A stretch of DNA of 64,000 nt, taken from contig NZ_CP022540.1 of NCBI RefSeq assembly GCF_002237555.1, positions 4,531,001 through 4,595,000 of the forward strand. The letters run 5' to 3'. Of the stretch, positions 51,602 to 60,859 are shown piece by piece. Origin of the DNA: Antarctobacter heliothermus. Lineage in GTDB: Bacteria > Pseudomonadota > Alphaproteobacteria > Rhodobacterales > Rhodobacteraceae. The number at the start of each line of letters is the position of its first letter. Position 1 is the stretch's first letter. Position numbers and translations under genes: made by a program. Below the pieces are notes generated by a model that was not told the origin of the DNA, did not search any database, and worked only from the letters and a program-made list of their open reading frames with translations.

Positions 51602-51781
51602 ATGCGCGTTCTGCTCAGTGCCTTTCTAAAAAAGGAAGATGGTGCCGTGACCGTGGATTGGGTCGTTCTGACTGCGGCCATCGTGGGTCTCTGCATCGCT
51701 GCCTATACCGCTGCGGAAACCGCCACGCTTGGCCTGCGCGACGGCGTGTCCGCCGAACTGGTGCGCCAGAACGATTTCTGA
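51602..51781 (+). CDS. Flp-type pilin, divergent copy 3
   Basis: A 59-residue pilin-like protein. It keeps the central stretch EDGAVTVDWVVLTAA but differs elsewhere: the leader MRVLLSAFLKK and the C-terminal half (ETATLGLRDGVSAELVRQNDF) are unlike copies 1 and 2. It may be a minor or tip pilin. The ATG 51602 has the context GGAGTTACACC upstream. The frame opens 23 codons earlier, but the pilin leader begins here. Confidence 0.88.
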   Translation: MRVLLSAFLKKEDGAVTVDWVVLTAAIVGLCIAAYTAAETATLGLRDGVSAELVRQNDF

Positions 51782-51804
51782 CCCCTGCTGCCACGCAACC
51801 TTTG

Positions 51805-51893
51805 GGCGGCCCGGTATTCGGGCCGCCTATCGCTGTGCAACGGCCGCTTGGCGGGACAGGGGCAGGTCGCCAAAGCGCCCTGCCCCTGTCCCG
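51805..51893 (+). repeat. Two strong hairpins between pilin 3 and cpaB
   Basis: GGCGGCCCG/CGGGCCGCC (51805-51827) is followed by a perfect 15-bp stem (51852-51866 with 51879-51893, core GGGACAGGGGCAGG). Neither has a clear T-run. They may slow RNA polymerase or protect the pilin transcript from decay. Confidence 0.6.
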
Positions 51894-51972
51894 TTCTTGC
51901 CGCAATTGGGGGGCAGTCTGATCCAAAGCCGGTCCGCCGGACAATGCAGTGACATTCCAAGTGAGGTAACCC

Positions 51973-52827
51973 ATGCGACTCGTATTCGGACTTGTGCTCA
52001 TCGCCGGCCTCGCCCTGGCGGGCTTTGCCGTCTACATGGCGCAGAATTACATCGGTGCATATGAAAGTGCGCTGGCGCAGGAACGCGCCAAATCCGGCAC
52101 CTCTGTGCCCGTCAAAGAGGTCTACGTCACAACTCGCGCCATTAGCTACGGCGAGGAGATCACCAAAGAGGATGTGGTCCTGACACCCTGGCCGAAACAG
52201 GCCCTGCCAGAAACGTTCTTCGACGCGGAAAACCCGTTCTTCGTAGTCGGAGAGGGCGCGCGCCTTGCCATGCGGCCAATCGAAAAGGCCGAAGTCCTGA
52301 TGGCCGTCAAGGTTTCAGAGCCCGGCGGCGATGCCGGTCTGACCTCACGTTTGGCGCGCGGACAGCGTGCCTTTGCCATCAAGGTCGATGTGGCCTCAGG
52401 CGTGTCCGGCTTTTTGCGCCCGGGTGACCGGGTTGACGTCTACTGGACAGGCCGCCTGCCGGGAGAAATCGGCGAACGGTCCTCTGGCGAAGTGACCAAA
52501 CTGATCCAAACGGGTATCAATCTGATCGCCATCGACCAGACATCCGACACCGAATACAACACCGCCACCATCGCGCGCACCGTGACTGTCGCGGCCAGCC
52601 CGCAGCAGGTTGCCGCGCTGGCACAGGCCCAATCGACCGGAAAACTGTCTCTGTCGCTGATGTCCCAGCTGGACGATACAGTCGCCGAGGCCATTGAGGT
52701 CGATCAGCTATCCTTGCTGGGCATCACGACTGAAGAACGGGTTGAAAAAGCGATATCCAAGACCTGCACCACCCGGGTGCGCCGCGGCGCCGACGTGGTC
52801 GAGATCCCGATCCCCTGCACCAACTGA
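51973..52827 (+). CDS. cpaB: Flp pilus assembly protein CpaB
   Basis: A 284-residue periplasmic assembly protein with an N-terminal membrane helix (MRLVFGLVLIAGLALAGFAV). The SAF/RcpC-like domain is seen around residues 55-130 (VPVKEVYVTTRAISYGEEIT) and the RcpC end FAIKVDVASGVSGFLRPGDRVDVYW. The protein helps build the secretin complex in tad systems. It lies 190 bp after pilin 3 and is followed by an intrinsic terminator and a 217 bp gap before cpaC. Confidence 0.93.
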   Translation: MRLVFGLVLIAGLALAGFAVYMAQNYIGAYESALAQERAKSGTSVPVKEVYVTTRAISYGEEITKEDVVLTPWPKQALPETFFDAENPFFVVGEGARLAMRPIEKAEVLMAVKVSEPGGDAGLTSRLARGQRAFAIKVDVASGVSGFLRPGDRVDVYWTGRLPGEIGERSSGEVTKLIQTGINLIAIDQTSDTEYNTATIARTVTVAASPQQVAALAQAQSTGKLSLSLMSQLDDTVAEAIEVDQLSLLGITTEERVEKAISKTCTTRVRRGADVVEIPIPCTN

Positions 52828-52868
52828 ACGCCGTTTCAGTGGGCGAATTCAACCGCTTGCCTCACACA

Positions 52869-52894
52869 GGCCCCTGCTATCGCGGGGGCCTTTT
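52869..52894 (+). terminator. Terminator after cpaB
   Basis: GGCCCC at 52869-52874 pairs with GGGGCC at 52885-52890 and is followed by TTTT. It ends the cpaB transcript before cpaC, 41 bp after the cpaB stop. Confidence 0.8.
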
Positions 52895-52956
52895 GTGTGT
52901 GCCAAAAACCAGTCTGTTGCGGGTTATCCACATAAGTGCCCGCCCTGAACCCATTG

Positions 52957-52978
52957 ATTCTTGCATAAAAACAAGAAT
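52957..52978 (+). promoter_or_regulatory. Inverted repeat upstream of cpaC
   Basis: ATTCTTG and CAAGAAT form a 7-bp inverted repeat with an eight-base AT-rich spacer, 67 bp upstream of the cpaC start. It may be an operator or part of the promoter that restarts transcription after the cpaB terminator. Confidence 0.4.
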
Positions 52979-53044
52979 TGCCGCATGTTTGGGAAAAGGC
53001 AGGCGCTAGACCTGCGACCGAGGCGTGATCGAGAGGCAGGTCAC

Positions 53045-54478
53045 ATGAAAATTGACAGATTCCTTAAGGCGGCTCTACTGGGCCTGTCGTTGACGGCTGC
53101 GCCGTTTGCGGGTGAGGTGCAGGCAGACACGCTGCGCATCCTGCGCAACGGTTCGCAACCGGTGTTGAATGTTCCGATGAACCGGGCGCTGGTCGTCGAA
53201 AGCGACCTGCCCTTTGCAGAGCTTTCCATCGCCAATCCCGCCATCGCCGACATTTCGTCGCTGAACGACCGAAACATCTATGTTCTGGGCAAATCGCCGG
53301 GGACAACGACGCTGACCATTCTGGATGCGGCGGGTGAGTTGATCACCAACGTCGATATCCGGGTCTCGCCCGATGTGTCCGAGTTCAAGGAACGTCTGCG
53401 GCAAATCCTGCCGCAGGAAAAAATCGAAGTGCGCACTGCAAACGACGGCATTGTCCTGTCGGGCACTGTCACCTCAACCGGGCGCATGCAGCGAGCGCTG
53501 GATCTTGCCGAACGGTACGCTCCTGAGCGTGTCTCGAACCTGATGTCAGTCGGTGGTGTTCAGCAGGTCATGCTGAAGGTCCGCTTTGCCGAAATGGAAC
53601 GCACGGCGGCCAAGATGCTGCGCACCTCTCTGGCCACGGGCGGATCGGTTCTGAACGGCGATCTGGGACTTGAACTGGGCACCGGAAACGCCGCCTCGCT
53701 GGCCGATGTGGACGCGGTGGCCAACAAGCTGGCACCCAAAGGCATCGACGTCGAGGGCGCAGTGCTGTTCGGCTTCAACGCTGGCGGTCTCGAAGTGGGC
53801 ATCATGCTCGAATCGCTGGAACGCAAAGGCGTTGTCCGCACACTGGCGGAACCGAACCTAACCGCCCTTTCGGGCCAAGAAGCGAAATTCCTGGCGGGTG
53901 GCGAGTACCCGATCCCGGTCAGCCAGCAAAACAACACGATCACCATCGAATACAAACCCTTTGGTGTTGAGCTGAACTTTATTCCTCGGGTGATCGACGG
54001 CGATCTGATCAATCTTGAACTTGAAGCAGCGGTTTCGTCCATCGACACCGGCAACGCCATTGTTCTGTCGGACATTTCCGTCAACGCCTTCAAGCGACGC
54101 GAGACCTCGACCACGGTGGAACTGCGCGATGGCGAGAGTTTTGCCATTGCCGGTCTGTTGATGGATGACTTCACAGACAGCAATTCCCAGCTTCCTTGGC
54201 TGGGCGATGTGCCGGTTCTGGGCGCGCTGTTCCGCAGTGCTGAATTTGAACGCTCACAATCCGAACTGGTGATCATCGTGACACCGCATCTGGTGACCCC
54301 GACGCGGGGCGAATACTTTGCCCTGCCCACCGACCGCGTTGTCCCACCGACCGAACGTGACCTGTTCCTGCGCGGCAAAGTGGCCGGCAAACCCGGCGGC
54401 AACATTCCGAAAACCGGGGCGGCGGGCGAAGTGGCCAAACAGGACTTCACCGGGTCTTATGGATATGTGATGGACTGA
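53045..54478 (+). CDS. cpaC: Flp pilus secretin CpaC
   Basis: A 477-residue outer-membrane secretin for the pilus. A signal peptide (MKIDRFLKAALLGLSLTAAP) precedes BON/N-domain segments and the secretin domain (residues about 230-410), with the conserved VLFGFNAGGLEVGIML, LTALSGQEAKFLAGGEYPIPV and a late IPRVIDGDLINLELEA. It forms the ring through which the pilus exits. The frame is open to 52961, but ATG 53045 follows GAGAGG. Its TGA overlaps the next ATG (TGATG). Confidence 0.95.
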   Translation: MKIDRFLKAALLGLSLTAAPFAGEVQADTLRILRNGSQPVLNVPMNRALVVESDLPFAELSIANPAIADISSLNDRNIYVLGKSPGTTTLTILDAAGELITNVDIRVSPDVSEFKERLRQILPQEKIEVRTANDGIVLSGTVTSTGRMQRALDLAERYAPERVSNLMSVGGVQQVMLKVRFAEMERTAAKMLRTSLATGGSVLNGDLGLELGTGNAASLADVDAVANKLAPKGIDVEGAVLFGFNAGGLEVGIMLESLERKGVVRTLAEPNLTALSGQEAKFLAGGEYPIPVSQQNNTITIEYKPFGVELNFIPRVIDGDLINLELEAAVSSIDTGNAIVLSDISVNAFKRRETSTTVELRDGESFAIAGLLMDDFTDSNSQLPWLGDVPVLGALFRSAEFERSQSELVIIVTPHLVTPTRGEYFALPTDRVVPPTERDLFLRGKVAGKPGGNIPKTGAAGEVAKQDFTGSYGYVMD

Positions 54479-55149
54479 TGCAGAGGCGCAAAATGACCAG
54501 GTTTCCGATAACCGCCGCCCTCGCAATGGGCCTTGTGATCGCCGGGTGCAGCAAGACACCGGAAGGGTTCGACCGTCCTGCGGGCGCGCTGATCGACACG
54601 GGCCATTTTGGCAATGCGACGATGAACAACCACCAGCTGATGACCGGCGAAAAGCAAATCATCTACGATATGTCGCAGCGGTTTGCCTCTGAGGTCATGA
54701 CAACGGTCAACTTTGCCTTCAACAGCGCCGAGCTTGACCACGGCGCACGCGATACCCTGCGCGAACAGGCACAGTGGATTCGCCAATTCCCCGAGATTCG
54801 CTTTCGCGTCTACGGTCACACCGACAAGGTTGGCGGCGATGCGTTCAACAAGCGGCTGGGATTGCGCCGGGCGCATGCGGTTGTGAACTATCTTGCCAGC
54901 CAGGGCATCAGCAAGTCGCGGCTGGAGGCGGTTGTTTCATACGGTGAAACCCAACCCCTGATCGTGACAGAGGGGCGCGAGCGGCGCAACCGGCGCACGG
55001 TGACAGAGGTTTCAGGCTTTGTCGCGCGTCACCCGACGGTGATGGACGGCAAATATGCCGAAGTCATTTACCGCGAATATATCCGCAGCGCGGAACCTGT
55101 ATCCGGTTTGACCGGACTTCAGGGACAGGATCTGGCTGTCACCCAGTAA
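54478..55149 (+). CDS. OmpA family lipoprotein in the tad locus
   Basis: A 223-residue lipoprotein: the lipobox is in VIAGCSK with Cys24. The C-terminal OmpA domain holds the peptidoglycan-binding FRVYGHTDKVGGDAFNKRLGLRRAHAVVNYL (in parts). It may anchor the pilus channel to the wall. It takes the place where Caulobacter has cpaD. The ATG shares a base with the cpaC stop. A second ATG five codons in is possible. A terminator follows after 26 bp. Confidence 0.9.
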   Translation: MQRRKMTRFPITAALAMGLVIAGCSKTPEGFDRPAGALIDTGHFGNATMNNHQLMTGEKQIIYDMSQRFASEVMTTVNFAFNSAELDHGARDTLREQAQWIRQFPEIRFRVYGHTDKVGGDAFNKRLGLRRAHAVVNYLASQGISKSRLEAVVSYGETQPLIVTEGRERRNRRTVTEVSGFVARHPTVMDGKYAEVIYREYIRSAEPVSGLTGLQGQDLAVTQ

Positions 55150-55526
55150 GACGGCCAAGCAGACGACACCGCGACAAGGGGCCATTTGGCCCCTTTTTGC
55201 TGTCCGGTTAGCGCCGCGTGCACCTGCCGTTTTTTCGGCCAACGGCCAAGGACGGATAGGGTTTTTGCGCAGCCCGCAGCAACACACCTATAAATTGTTC
55301 GCGATTTTCGGTTGACCGCCAGGCGGGCGCGATGGCCCCGCAAGACCCCGCTTCGGTCCTCGTTCACCGCACAATTTCGGTTTTTTGGCCCAAATGTTGC
55401 CTCGTTTGTGGGGGAATGTCCCCTTGGAGAACCAGTGCGTGCCGCGACCCGAGTCGCGCACCGCGGGACCGGGGGACACCGCTGCGCCACGTCCACCCGA
55501 TCCGGCAAACTTAGAGGACGACAGGC
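55150..55526. other. Gap between OmpA-like gene and cpaE
   Basis: About 380 bp. It starts with an intrinsic terminator (55176-55198) and probably contains the promoter of the cpaE-cpaF-tadB-tadC unit. A small GGGG/CCCC hairpin (loop GAATGT) lies near 55411-55424. Otherwise nothing was recognised. Confidence 0.5.
55176..55198 (+). terminator. Terminator after the OmpA-like gene
   Basis: AAGGGGCC pairs with GGCCCCTT around ATTT and is followed by TTT. It ends the cpaC-ompA transcript. Confidence 0.86.
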
Positions 55527-56780
55527 ATGACGAACGCGACATCACAGCAAATGGAGCCAGCGCCGATCGTGGCCTGCACGATCAGCCGCGATGTCCAGAA
55601 CTTCGACCTGCTGATCGACGACATGGAGGCCCTCCTGGGCGAAGGCTGGGGCGACCTTGGCTTTGACGAGGCCGCTGCGTTTCTGCGCCAGCCCGATGCC
55701 CAGTCGCTAGAGTTTGTCGCCATGGCGATCGACGCCATAGACGAACCTGACCTGCCCATGCTGACCAATGTGATCCGCGCGGCCAAGGAAAACGGCGTCA
55801 AGGTGATCCTGATCGCAGAGGACGTCACCCCCGCCTCGCTGCATCATCTGTTGCGTGACGGAGCGGATGAATTTGTGCCCTACCCCCTGCCCGAGGGCGA
55901 ACTTGCGGGGGCGCTGGAGCGTCTGCGCCAACCTGCTCCTGCGGCTGCACCCGCCGCGCCTGCGCCCGGTGCCGGGTCCGAAGCGGTCAAACTTTCGGGC
56001 GGCGGCGACGGTGTTCTGATTGGCATACACGGATTGGCGGGCGGTGTCGGGGCGACCACGCTGGCGGTCAACCTCGCCTATGAACTGGCCGTCGGCGGCA
56101 AAGACAAACAGCCCAAAGTGTGCTTGATCGACCTTGGTCTGCAATTCGGATCGGTCGCCACCTATCTTGACCTGCCGCGCCGCGAGGCGGTCTTTGAAAC
56201 CTTGTCCGACATCGAATCGATGGACGGTGACGCCTTTGCCCAGGCGCTGGTCAGCTTTGAAGACAAGATGCAGGTGTTTACCGCGCCCACCGATATCCTT
56301 CCGCTGGACATCATCGGCCCACCTGAAATCAAGAAACTACTGAACATAACGCGAGAGCATTTCGACTATGTCATTGTCGACATGCCGTCGACGTTAGTCC
56401 AGTGGACCGAAACCGTCCTAACGGAATCCCAGCTGTATTTTGCGCTGATCGAACTCGACATGCGGTCGGCGCAAAACACGCTGCGCCTGAAACGCGCACT
56501 GCAATCCGAAGAACTGCCGTTCGAAAAGATCCGGTTTGCACTCAACCGCGCACCGAAGTTCACCGATCTGCAAGGCAAGAGCCGAGTCAAACGCCTGGCC
56601 GACAGTCTGGCCATCGCGCTGGATGTGCAGCTGCCGGACGGCGGTCGCACCGTGATGCAGGCCTGCGACCATGGCATGCCGCTGGCCACCCATGCCGCCA
56701 AGAACCCGCTCCGCCGCGAGATCGTCAAGCTTGCACAACAGCTTAATGCCATCGGCGCCAGTGATGCCGAGGCCGCCTGA
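55527..56780 (+). CDS. cpaE: Pilus assembly protein CpaE (MinD-like ATPase)
   Basis: A 417-residue protein with an N-terminal receiver-like domain (residues 1-130) and a MinD/ParA-type ATPase. The deviant Walker A is GLAGGVGATTLAVNLAYE, and CLIDLGLQFGSVATYLDLP follows. In other tad systems it localises the pilus machine at the cell pole. It overlaps nothing and precedes cpaF by 14 bp. Pro/Ala-rich linker near residues 135-155. Confidence 0.93.
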   Translation: MTNATSQQMEPAPIVACTISRDVQNFDLLIDDMEALLGEGWGDLGFDEAAAFLRQPDAQSLEFVAMAIDAIDEPDLPMLTNVIRAAKENGVKVILIAEDVTPASLHHLLRDGADEFVPYPLPEGELAGALERLRQPAPAAAPAAPAPGAGSEAVKLSGGGDGVLIGIHGLAGGVGATTLAVNLAYELAVGGKDKQPKVCLIDLGLQFGSVATYLDLPRREAVFETLSDIESMDGDAFAQALVSFEDKMQVFTAPTDILPLDIIGPPEIKKLLNITREHFDYVIVDMPSTLVQWTETVLTESQLYFALIELDMRSAQNTLRLKRALQSEELPFEKIRFALNRAPKFTDLQGKSRVKRLADSLAIALDVQLPDGGRTVMQACDHGMPLATHAAKNPLRREIVKLAQQLNAIGASDAEAA

Positions 56781-56794
56781 TAACGAGGACCGTG

Positions 56795-58234
56795 ATGTTT
56801 TCGCGCTATAAAAAACCTGCCGCGCCAGACGCGACACCTGTCAAACCTGCAGCCCCCGCCCCGACCCCAGCGGCGACCGCCGCCAAACCCGCCGCGTCAC
56901 GACGCAAGGTGGCACCCACGGTCGCCGCTCAGGCCGGGCCAGTCGACAAAGAGAAAAAGCGCAAGGAGCGGTTGGGCGAAATCAAGCTGGAGTTGCACCG
57001 CGCCCTGCTGGAAAATCTCAATCTTGCTGCGCTGGACAAGGCATCCGAGGGCGATCTGCGCGAGGAAATCAGCTCAATCGCGCAGGAAACGCTGCAGGAC
57101 AAAGGCGTGGTGCTGAACCGCGATGAGCGGCGCGCCATGATGGCCGACCTCTACGATGAGGTGAAGGGACTTGGCCCCCTCGAACCACTGCTCAAGGATG
57201 AGAATATCTCGGATATTCTGGTCAACGGTCCGCACCAGATCTTTATCGAACAAAACGGCAAACTGACACTGTCGGATGTGACGTTCAAAGATGAACGCCA
57301 CCTGATGCGGATCATCGACAAGATCGTCTCTGCCGTCGGTCGCCGCGTCGATGAATCAAACCCCTATGTCGACGCCCGTCTGCAGGACGGATCACGTTTC
57401 AACGCCATGGTGCCACCCGTGGCCATCGACGGCAGCCTTGTGTCCATTCGTAAGTTCAAGAAGGACAAGCTGGGCATCGACGATCTGGTGAACTTCGGCG
57501 CCTTTACAGAGGAAATGGCCGTCTATCTTCAGGCCGCCGTGGCGACCCGTTTGAACATCATCGTCTCCGGCGGTACGGGTTCGGGCAAGACCACCACGCT
57601 CAACGCGCTGTCGTCCTTCATCGACGATGCCGAACGCATCCTGACCATCGAGGACACCGCCGAACTTCAGCTACAACAGTCCCATGTGGGCCGGATGGAA
57701 AGCCGCCCGCCCAACGTCGAGGGCAAAGGCGCCGTCACCCCGCGCGACTGCCTGAAGAACGCCCTGCGGATGCGTCCCGACCGGATCATCGTCGGCGAGA
57801 CGCGCGGCGAGGAAGTCATCGACATGTTGCAGGCCATGAACACCGGCCACGACGGGTCCATGACCACGATCCACGCCAACAGCGCCCGCGACGGTGTCGC
57901 GCGTCTGGAAAACATGATCGCCATGGCGGGCATCGAAATGCCGCTCAAGGCGATGCGCAGCCAGATTTCCTCGGCTGTGAACCTGATCGTGCAGGCCAGC
58001 CGCCTGCAGGACGGCTCTCGCCGGATGACCTCAATCACCGAGATCACCGGCATGGAGGGCGACGTAATTTCCATGCAAGAATTGTTCCGCTTTCAGCGCG
58101 TCGGCCTGACCCCCGACAACAAGATCCTTGGCCATTTCACCGCCACCGGCGTGCGCAGCGCCTATGCGGAGCGCTTCCGCATGTGGGGCTATGACGTGCC
58201 CGCCTCGATCTACGAACCCTTCAGACCGGAGTAA
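56795..58234 (+). CDS. cpaF: CpaF/TadA secretion ATPase
   Basis: A 479-residue type II/IV-like hexameric ATPase that drives pilus assembly and retraction. Walker A is GGTGSGKTT (residues 259-267), and the aspartate box [25 protein letters not shown] and [17 protein letters not shown] are family marks. The N-terminal Pro/Ala-rich stretch (residues 5-45) is variable. GTG 56792 is in frame, but ATG 56795 after GAGGA is preferred. Followed by tadB after 5 bp. Confidence 0.95.
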   Translation: MFSRYKKPAAPDATPVKPAAPAPTPAATAAKPAASRRKVAPTVAAQAGPVDKEKKRKERLGEIKLELHRALLENLNLAALDKASEGDLREEISSIAQETLQDKGVVLNRDERRAMMADLYDEVKGLGPLEPLLKDENISDILVNGPHQIFIEQNGKLTLSDVTFKDERHLMRIIDKIVSAVGRRVDESNPYVDARLQDGSRFNAMVPPVAIDGSLVSIRKFKKDKLGIDDLVNFGAFTEEMAVYLQAAVATRLNIIVSGGTGSGKTTTLNALSSFIDDAERILTIEDTAELQLQQSHVGRMESRPPNVEGKGAVTPRDCLKNALRMRPDRIIVGETRGEEVIDMLQAMNTGHDGSMTTIHANSARDGVARLENMIAMAGIEMPLKAMRSQISSAVNLIVQASRLQDGSRRMTSITEITGMEGDVISMQELFRFQRVGLTPDNKILGHFTATGVRSAYAERFRMWGYDVPASIYEPFRPE

Positions 58235-58239
58235 GGCAG

Positions 58240-59205
58240 ATGCTCAGCGCAGAACCGATCATTTACGGGGGGATCTTTCTCGGGGTCCTGATCCTGGTCA
58301 ACGGCGTCTATCTTGTCGCCTTCGGCAAGTCGATCAGCCTGACCAGCCGGGTCAACCGCCGCCTTGAGATGCTCGACAAAGGCGAACGCCGCGAGGACGT
58401 TCTGGCCAAACTCCGCAAGGAGATGGACCAGCACATGCAAAGCCGCTCGCTGCCCATCTATTCGATGCTGGCAAGTCAGGCGCAAAAAGCGGCGCTCGCC
58501 TTCACGCCTCAACAGTTGATCATGGTGATGGCGGCGGCCTCGGTCTTCGCCTTCGTCGGTCTCAGCGTCGGCACAGAGGCGGGCGTGGCCGTGCGCGCGG
58601 TCATGTCGGTCTTCATGGGGGTCGGCGGCGTCTATTTCTGGGTCAACCACCGCGCCAAGAAACGCCTTGGCATGATCGAGGAACAACTGCCCGACGCCGT
58701 GGAACTGATGGTCCGCTCCCTGCGCGTCGGCCATCCGTTCTCATCGGCCATTTCCATCGTCGCCAAAGAGTTGAAAGACCCACTGGCCACCGAATTTGGC
58801 ATCATCGCGGACGAATCCACCTATGGTCGCGATGTTGGTGAGGCGCTCAAACACATGGCCGAACGGTTGGACATGCAGGATTTGCGCTTTCTGGCCGTTG
58901 CCGTGGCGATCCAGCAGCAGGCCGGCGGCAACCTTGCCGAAATCCTCGAAGGCCTGTCCAAGGTGATCCGCGCCCGGTTCCGTCTGTTCCGCCGGGTCAA
59001 GGCCATCACCGCCGAGGCGCAATGGTCGGGCAAGTTCCTGTCGGGTTTCCCGATCGGCGCACTGATCTTCATCCAAGTCGCCAAGCCCGACTACTACGAC
59101 GAGGTGCTGGATCACCCCTGGTTTATTCCTGCCTGCTTTATCGTGGGCATCATGCTGGTCGCGAACATGCTTGTCATGCGCTGGCTGGTGAACATCAAGG
59201 TCTGA
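58240..59205 (+). CDS. tadB: TadB inner-membrane platform protein
   Basis: A 321-residue type II secretion F-like protein with about four transmembrane helices. The N-terminal helix IFLGVLILVNGVYLVAFG and the central DAVELMVRSLRVGHPFSSAI are typical. It forms the inner membrane platform for the ATPase together with TadC. It sits between cpaF (5 bp away) and tadC (12 bp away) in one transcription unit. Confidence 0.93.
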   Translation: MLSAEPIIYGGIFLGVLILVNGVYLVAFGKSISLTSRVNRRLEMLDKGERREDVLAKLRKEMDQHMQSRSLPIYSMLASQAQKAALAFTPQQLIMVMAAASVFAFVGLSVGTEAGVAVRAVMSVFMGVGGVYFWVNHRAKKRLGMIEEQLPDAVELMVRSLRVGHPFSSAISIVAKELKDPLATEFGIIADESTYGRDVGEALKHMAERLDMQDLRFLAVAVAIQQQAGGNLAEILEGLSKVIRARFRLFRRVKAITAEAQWSGKFLSGFPIGALIFIQVAKPDYYDEVLDHPWFIPACFIVGIMLVANMLVMRWLVNIKV

Positions 59206-59217
59206 GGGACGCTGCCA

Positions 59218-60195
59218 ATGTTCGATAGTCTCAATACTGCGATCACCGATCTGTTGGGCCCTGCCGGGCCGCTGATCGTCGTCGCCGGGCTGGCCGCGCT
59301 GCTGATCGTCGCCACCATCCCGATGTTCCTGAACGCCAAGCCTGATCCGCTCGACAAGCTGAAAGAAAGCGGTCAGCGGAGGATCGACGCCGAAACGCGC
59401 GCCGTCCTGCGCGAAAAGAGCAAAAACGACAAGCTCAACAAATATGCCCAGTTCCTGGAACCGCAGGACGCCAAGGAACTGTCAGAGATCCGCACAAAGC
59501 TGATGCAGGCAGGCTATCGCTCCAAGGACGCGGTGCAGATCTACTACTTCTTGCAATTCGCACTGGGGATTGCCCTGCTCTGCGCTGGCGTCTTTTATTA
59601 TCTGATGTTCGTCGATCCTGAAACGGCGACAATGCAGAACAAGATCATGTACATCCTCGGCCCAGGTGCTTTTGGCTACATGGGCCCCAAGTACTGGGTC
59701 AACAAGCGGGTCAAGAAACGTCAGGAACAGATCCAGCAGGGGTTTCCCGACAGTCTCGACATGATGCTGGTTTGCGTCGAGGCCGGGCAATCGATGGATC
59801 AATCCATCGTGCGCGTGGCCAAGGAACTGCGGACCTCGTTTCCCGATCTCGCCGACGAATACGAAATCATCAGCCACGAAATGAAGGCGGGCAAGGACCG
59901 GGGACAGGTTCTCAACGACATGTCTGATCGCTGCGGCCTGCCAGATATTTCGTCCTTTGTGACCGTGTTGAACCAGGCGACGTCCTTCGGCACCTCGATT
60001 TCCGACGCTTTGCGCGTCTACTCTGACGAAATGCGTGACAAAAGAGTCATGCGCGCCGAAGAAGCGGCCAACAAACTGCCGACAAAGATGACGCTGGTCA
60101 CTATGATGCTGACAGTGCCGCCGCTGTTGATCATCCTCGTGGGCCCGTCCGCGGTTGGCATCACGCAAATGGGTTCGCTTGCCGTGGGTCAATGA
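59218..60195 (+). CDS. tadC: TadC inner-membrane platform protein
   Basis: A 325-residue type II secretion F-like protein with several transmembrane helices. GFPDSLDMMLVCVEAGQSMDQSI is the core motif, and the C-terminal helix is LVTMMLTVPPLLIILVG. It pairs with TadB as the platform under the ATPase. The TPR lipoprotein gene begins 4 bp later. Confidence 0.93.
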   Translation: MFDSLNTAITDLLGPAGPLIVVAGLAALLIVATIPMFLNAKPDPLDKLKESGQRRIDAETRAVLREKSKNDKLNKYAQFLEPQDAKELSEIRTKLMQAGYRSKDAVQIYYFLQFALGIALLCAGVFYYLMFVDPETATMQNKIMYILGPGAFGYMGPKYWVNKRVKKRQEQIQQGFPDSLDMMLVCVEAGQSMDQSIVRVAKELRTSFPDLADEYEIISHEMKAGKDRGQVLNDMSDRCGLPDISSFVTVLNQATSFGTSISDALRVYSDEMRDKRVMRAEEAANKLPTKMTLVTMMLTVPPLLIILVGPSAVGITQMGSLAVGQ

Positions 60196-60199
60196 CCGA

Positions 60200-60772
60200 A
60201 TGAAACAGGCTCTTTGGGCCATACTGATCCTGACGCAACTGGCCGCCTGCACCGCAGGCGGCCCGTCTGCGGTTGGGCCGGACCCGGACGCCTCGCCCTA
60301 TGCGCCCGGCCTCGATCCGCGCGGCGACGCGGTCGACGGGCTGACGGTCGGCCACCGGTTGATGGCTGCCGGGCAATTCGAACTGGCGCTAGAGGCTTTT
60401 ACCCGCGCCGCAGCGGAACAGGGTCTGAACGGAGAGGTTCTGATGGCGCTGGGGTCCGCAAATCTCGGGCTGGGACGGCTGCATCAATCCGAACCGATGT
60501 TGCGCCGCGCCGTCAAGGCAGAGCCGGACTGGGCCGAGGCGTGGAACAATCTGGGCATTGTGCTGATCGAAAAGGGTGAGACGGCAGAGGCGACAGAGGT
60601 ATTCCGCCGCGCCTATGCGCTGGACAATGGCCAAAGTGACTCAATTCGCGACAATCTGCGCTTGGCGCTCGCAAAATTGGATAATTCCGTTTATGGTCCG
60701 GAAGTAGAGCAAGAATACAAGATCGTTCGCCGCGGGCACGGAGATTATCTTATCCGTAACACCGGCAGTTGA
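60200..60772 (+). CDS. tadD: TPR lipoprotein TadD-like, copy 1
   Basis: A 190-residue lipoprotein with a lipobox (ILTQLAACTAG, Cys17) and at least two tetratricopeptide repeats, seen in AAGQFELALEAFTRAA, GSANLGLGRLHQSEPM and AEAWNNLGIVLIEKGET. In tad systems TadD helps secretin assembly. The frame is open to 60155, but ATG 60200 gives the correct lipoprotein start. It is four bases after tadC. Confidence 0.88.
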   Translation: MKQALWAILILTQLAACTAGGPSAVGPDPDASPYAPGLDPRGDAVDGLTVGHRLMAAGQFELALEAFTRAAAEQGLNGEVLMALGSANLGLGRLHQSEPMLRRAVKAEPDWAEAWNNLGIVLIEKGETAEATEVFRRAYALDNGQSDSIRDNLRLALAKLDNSVYGPEVEQEYKIVRRGHGDYLIRNTGS

Positions 60773-60859
60773 CGATTACCCGCCTCGTAACATCGGGGCA
60801 AAAAAACAACCGCCAAAAAAGGCGGGACAGAGGCAGAGCAGCACAAGGACGCAGGCAAA

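Noticed and set aside
51008..51781. Pilin repeats as a CRISPR or tandem repeat array
   Set aside because: They are whole coding genes with their own ribosome sites, not short spaced repeats.
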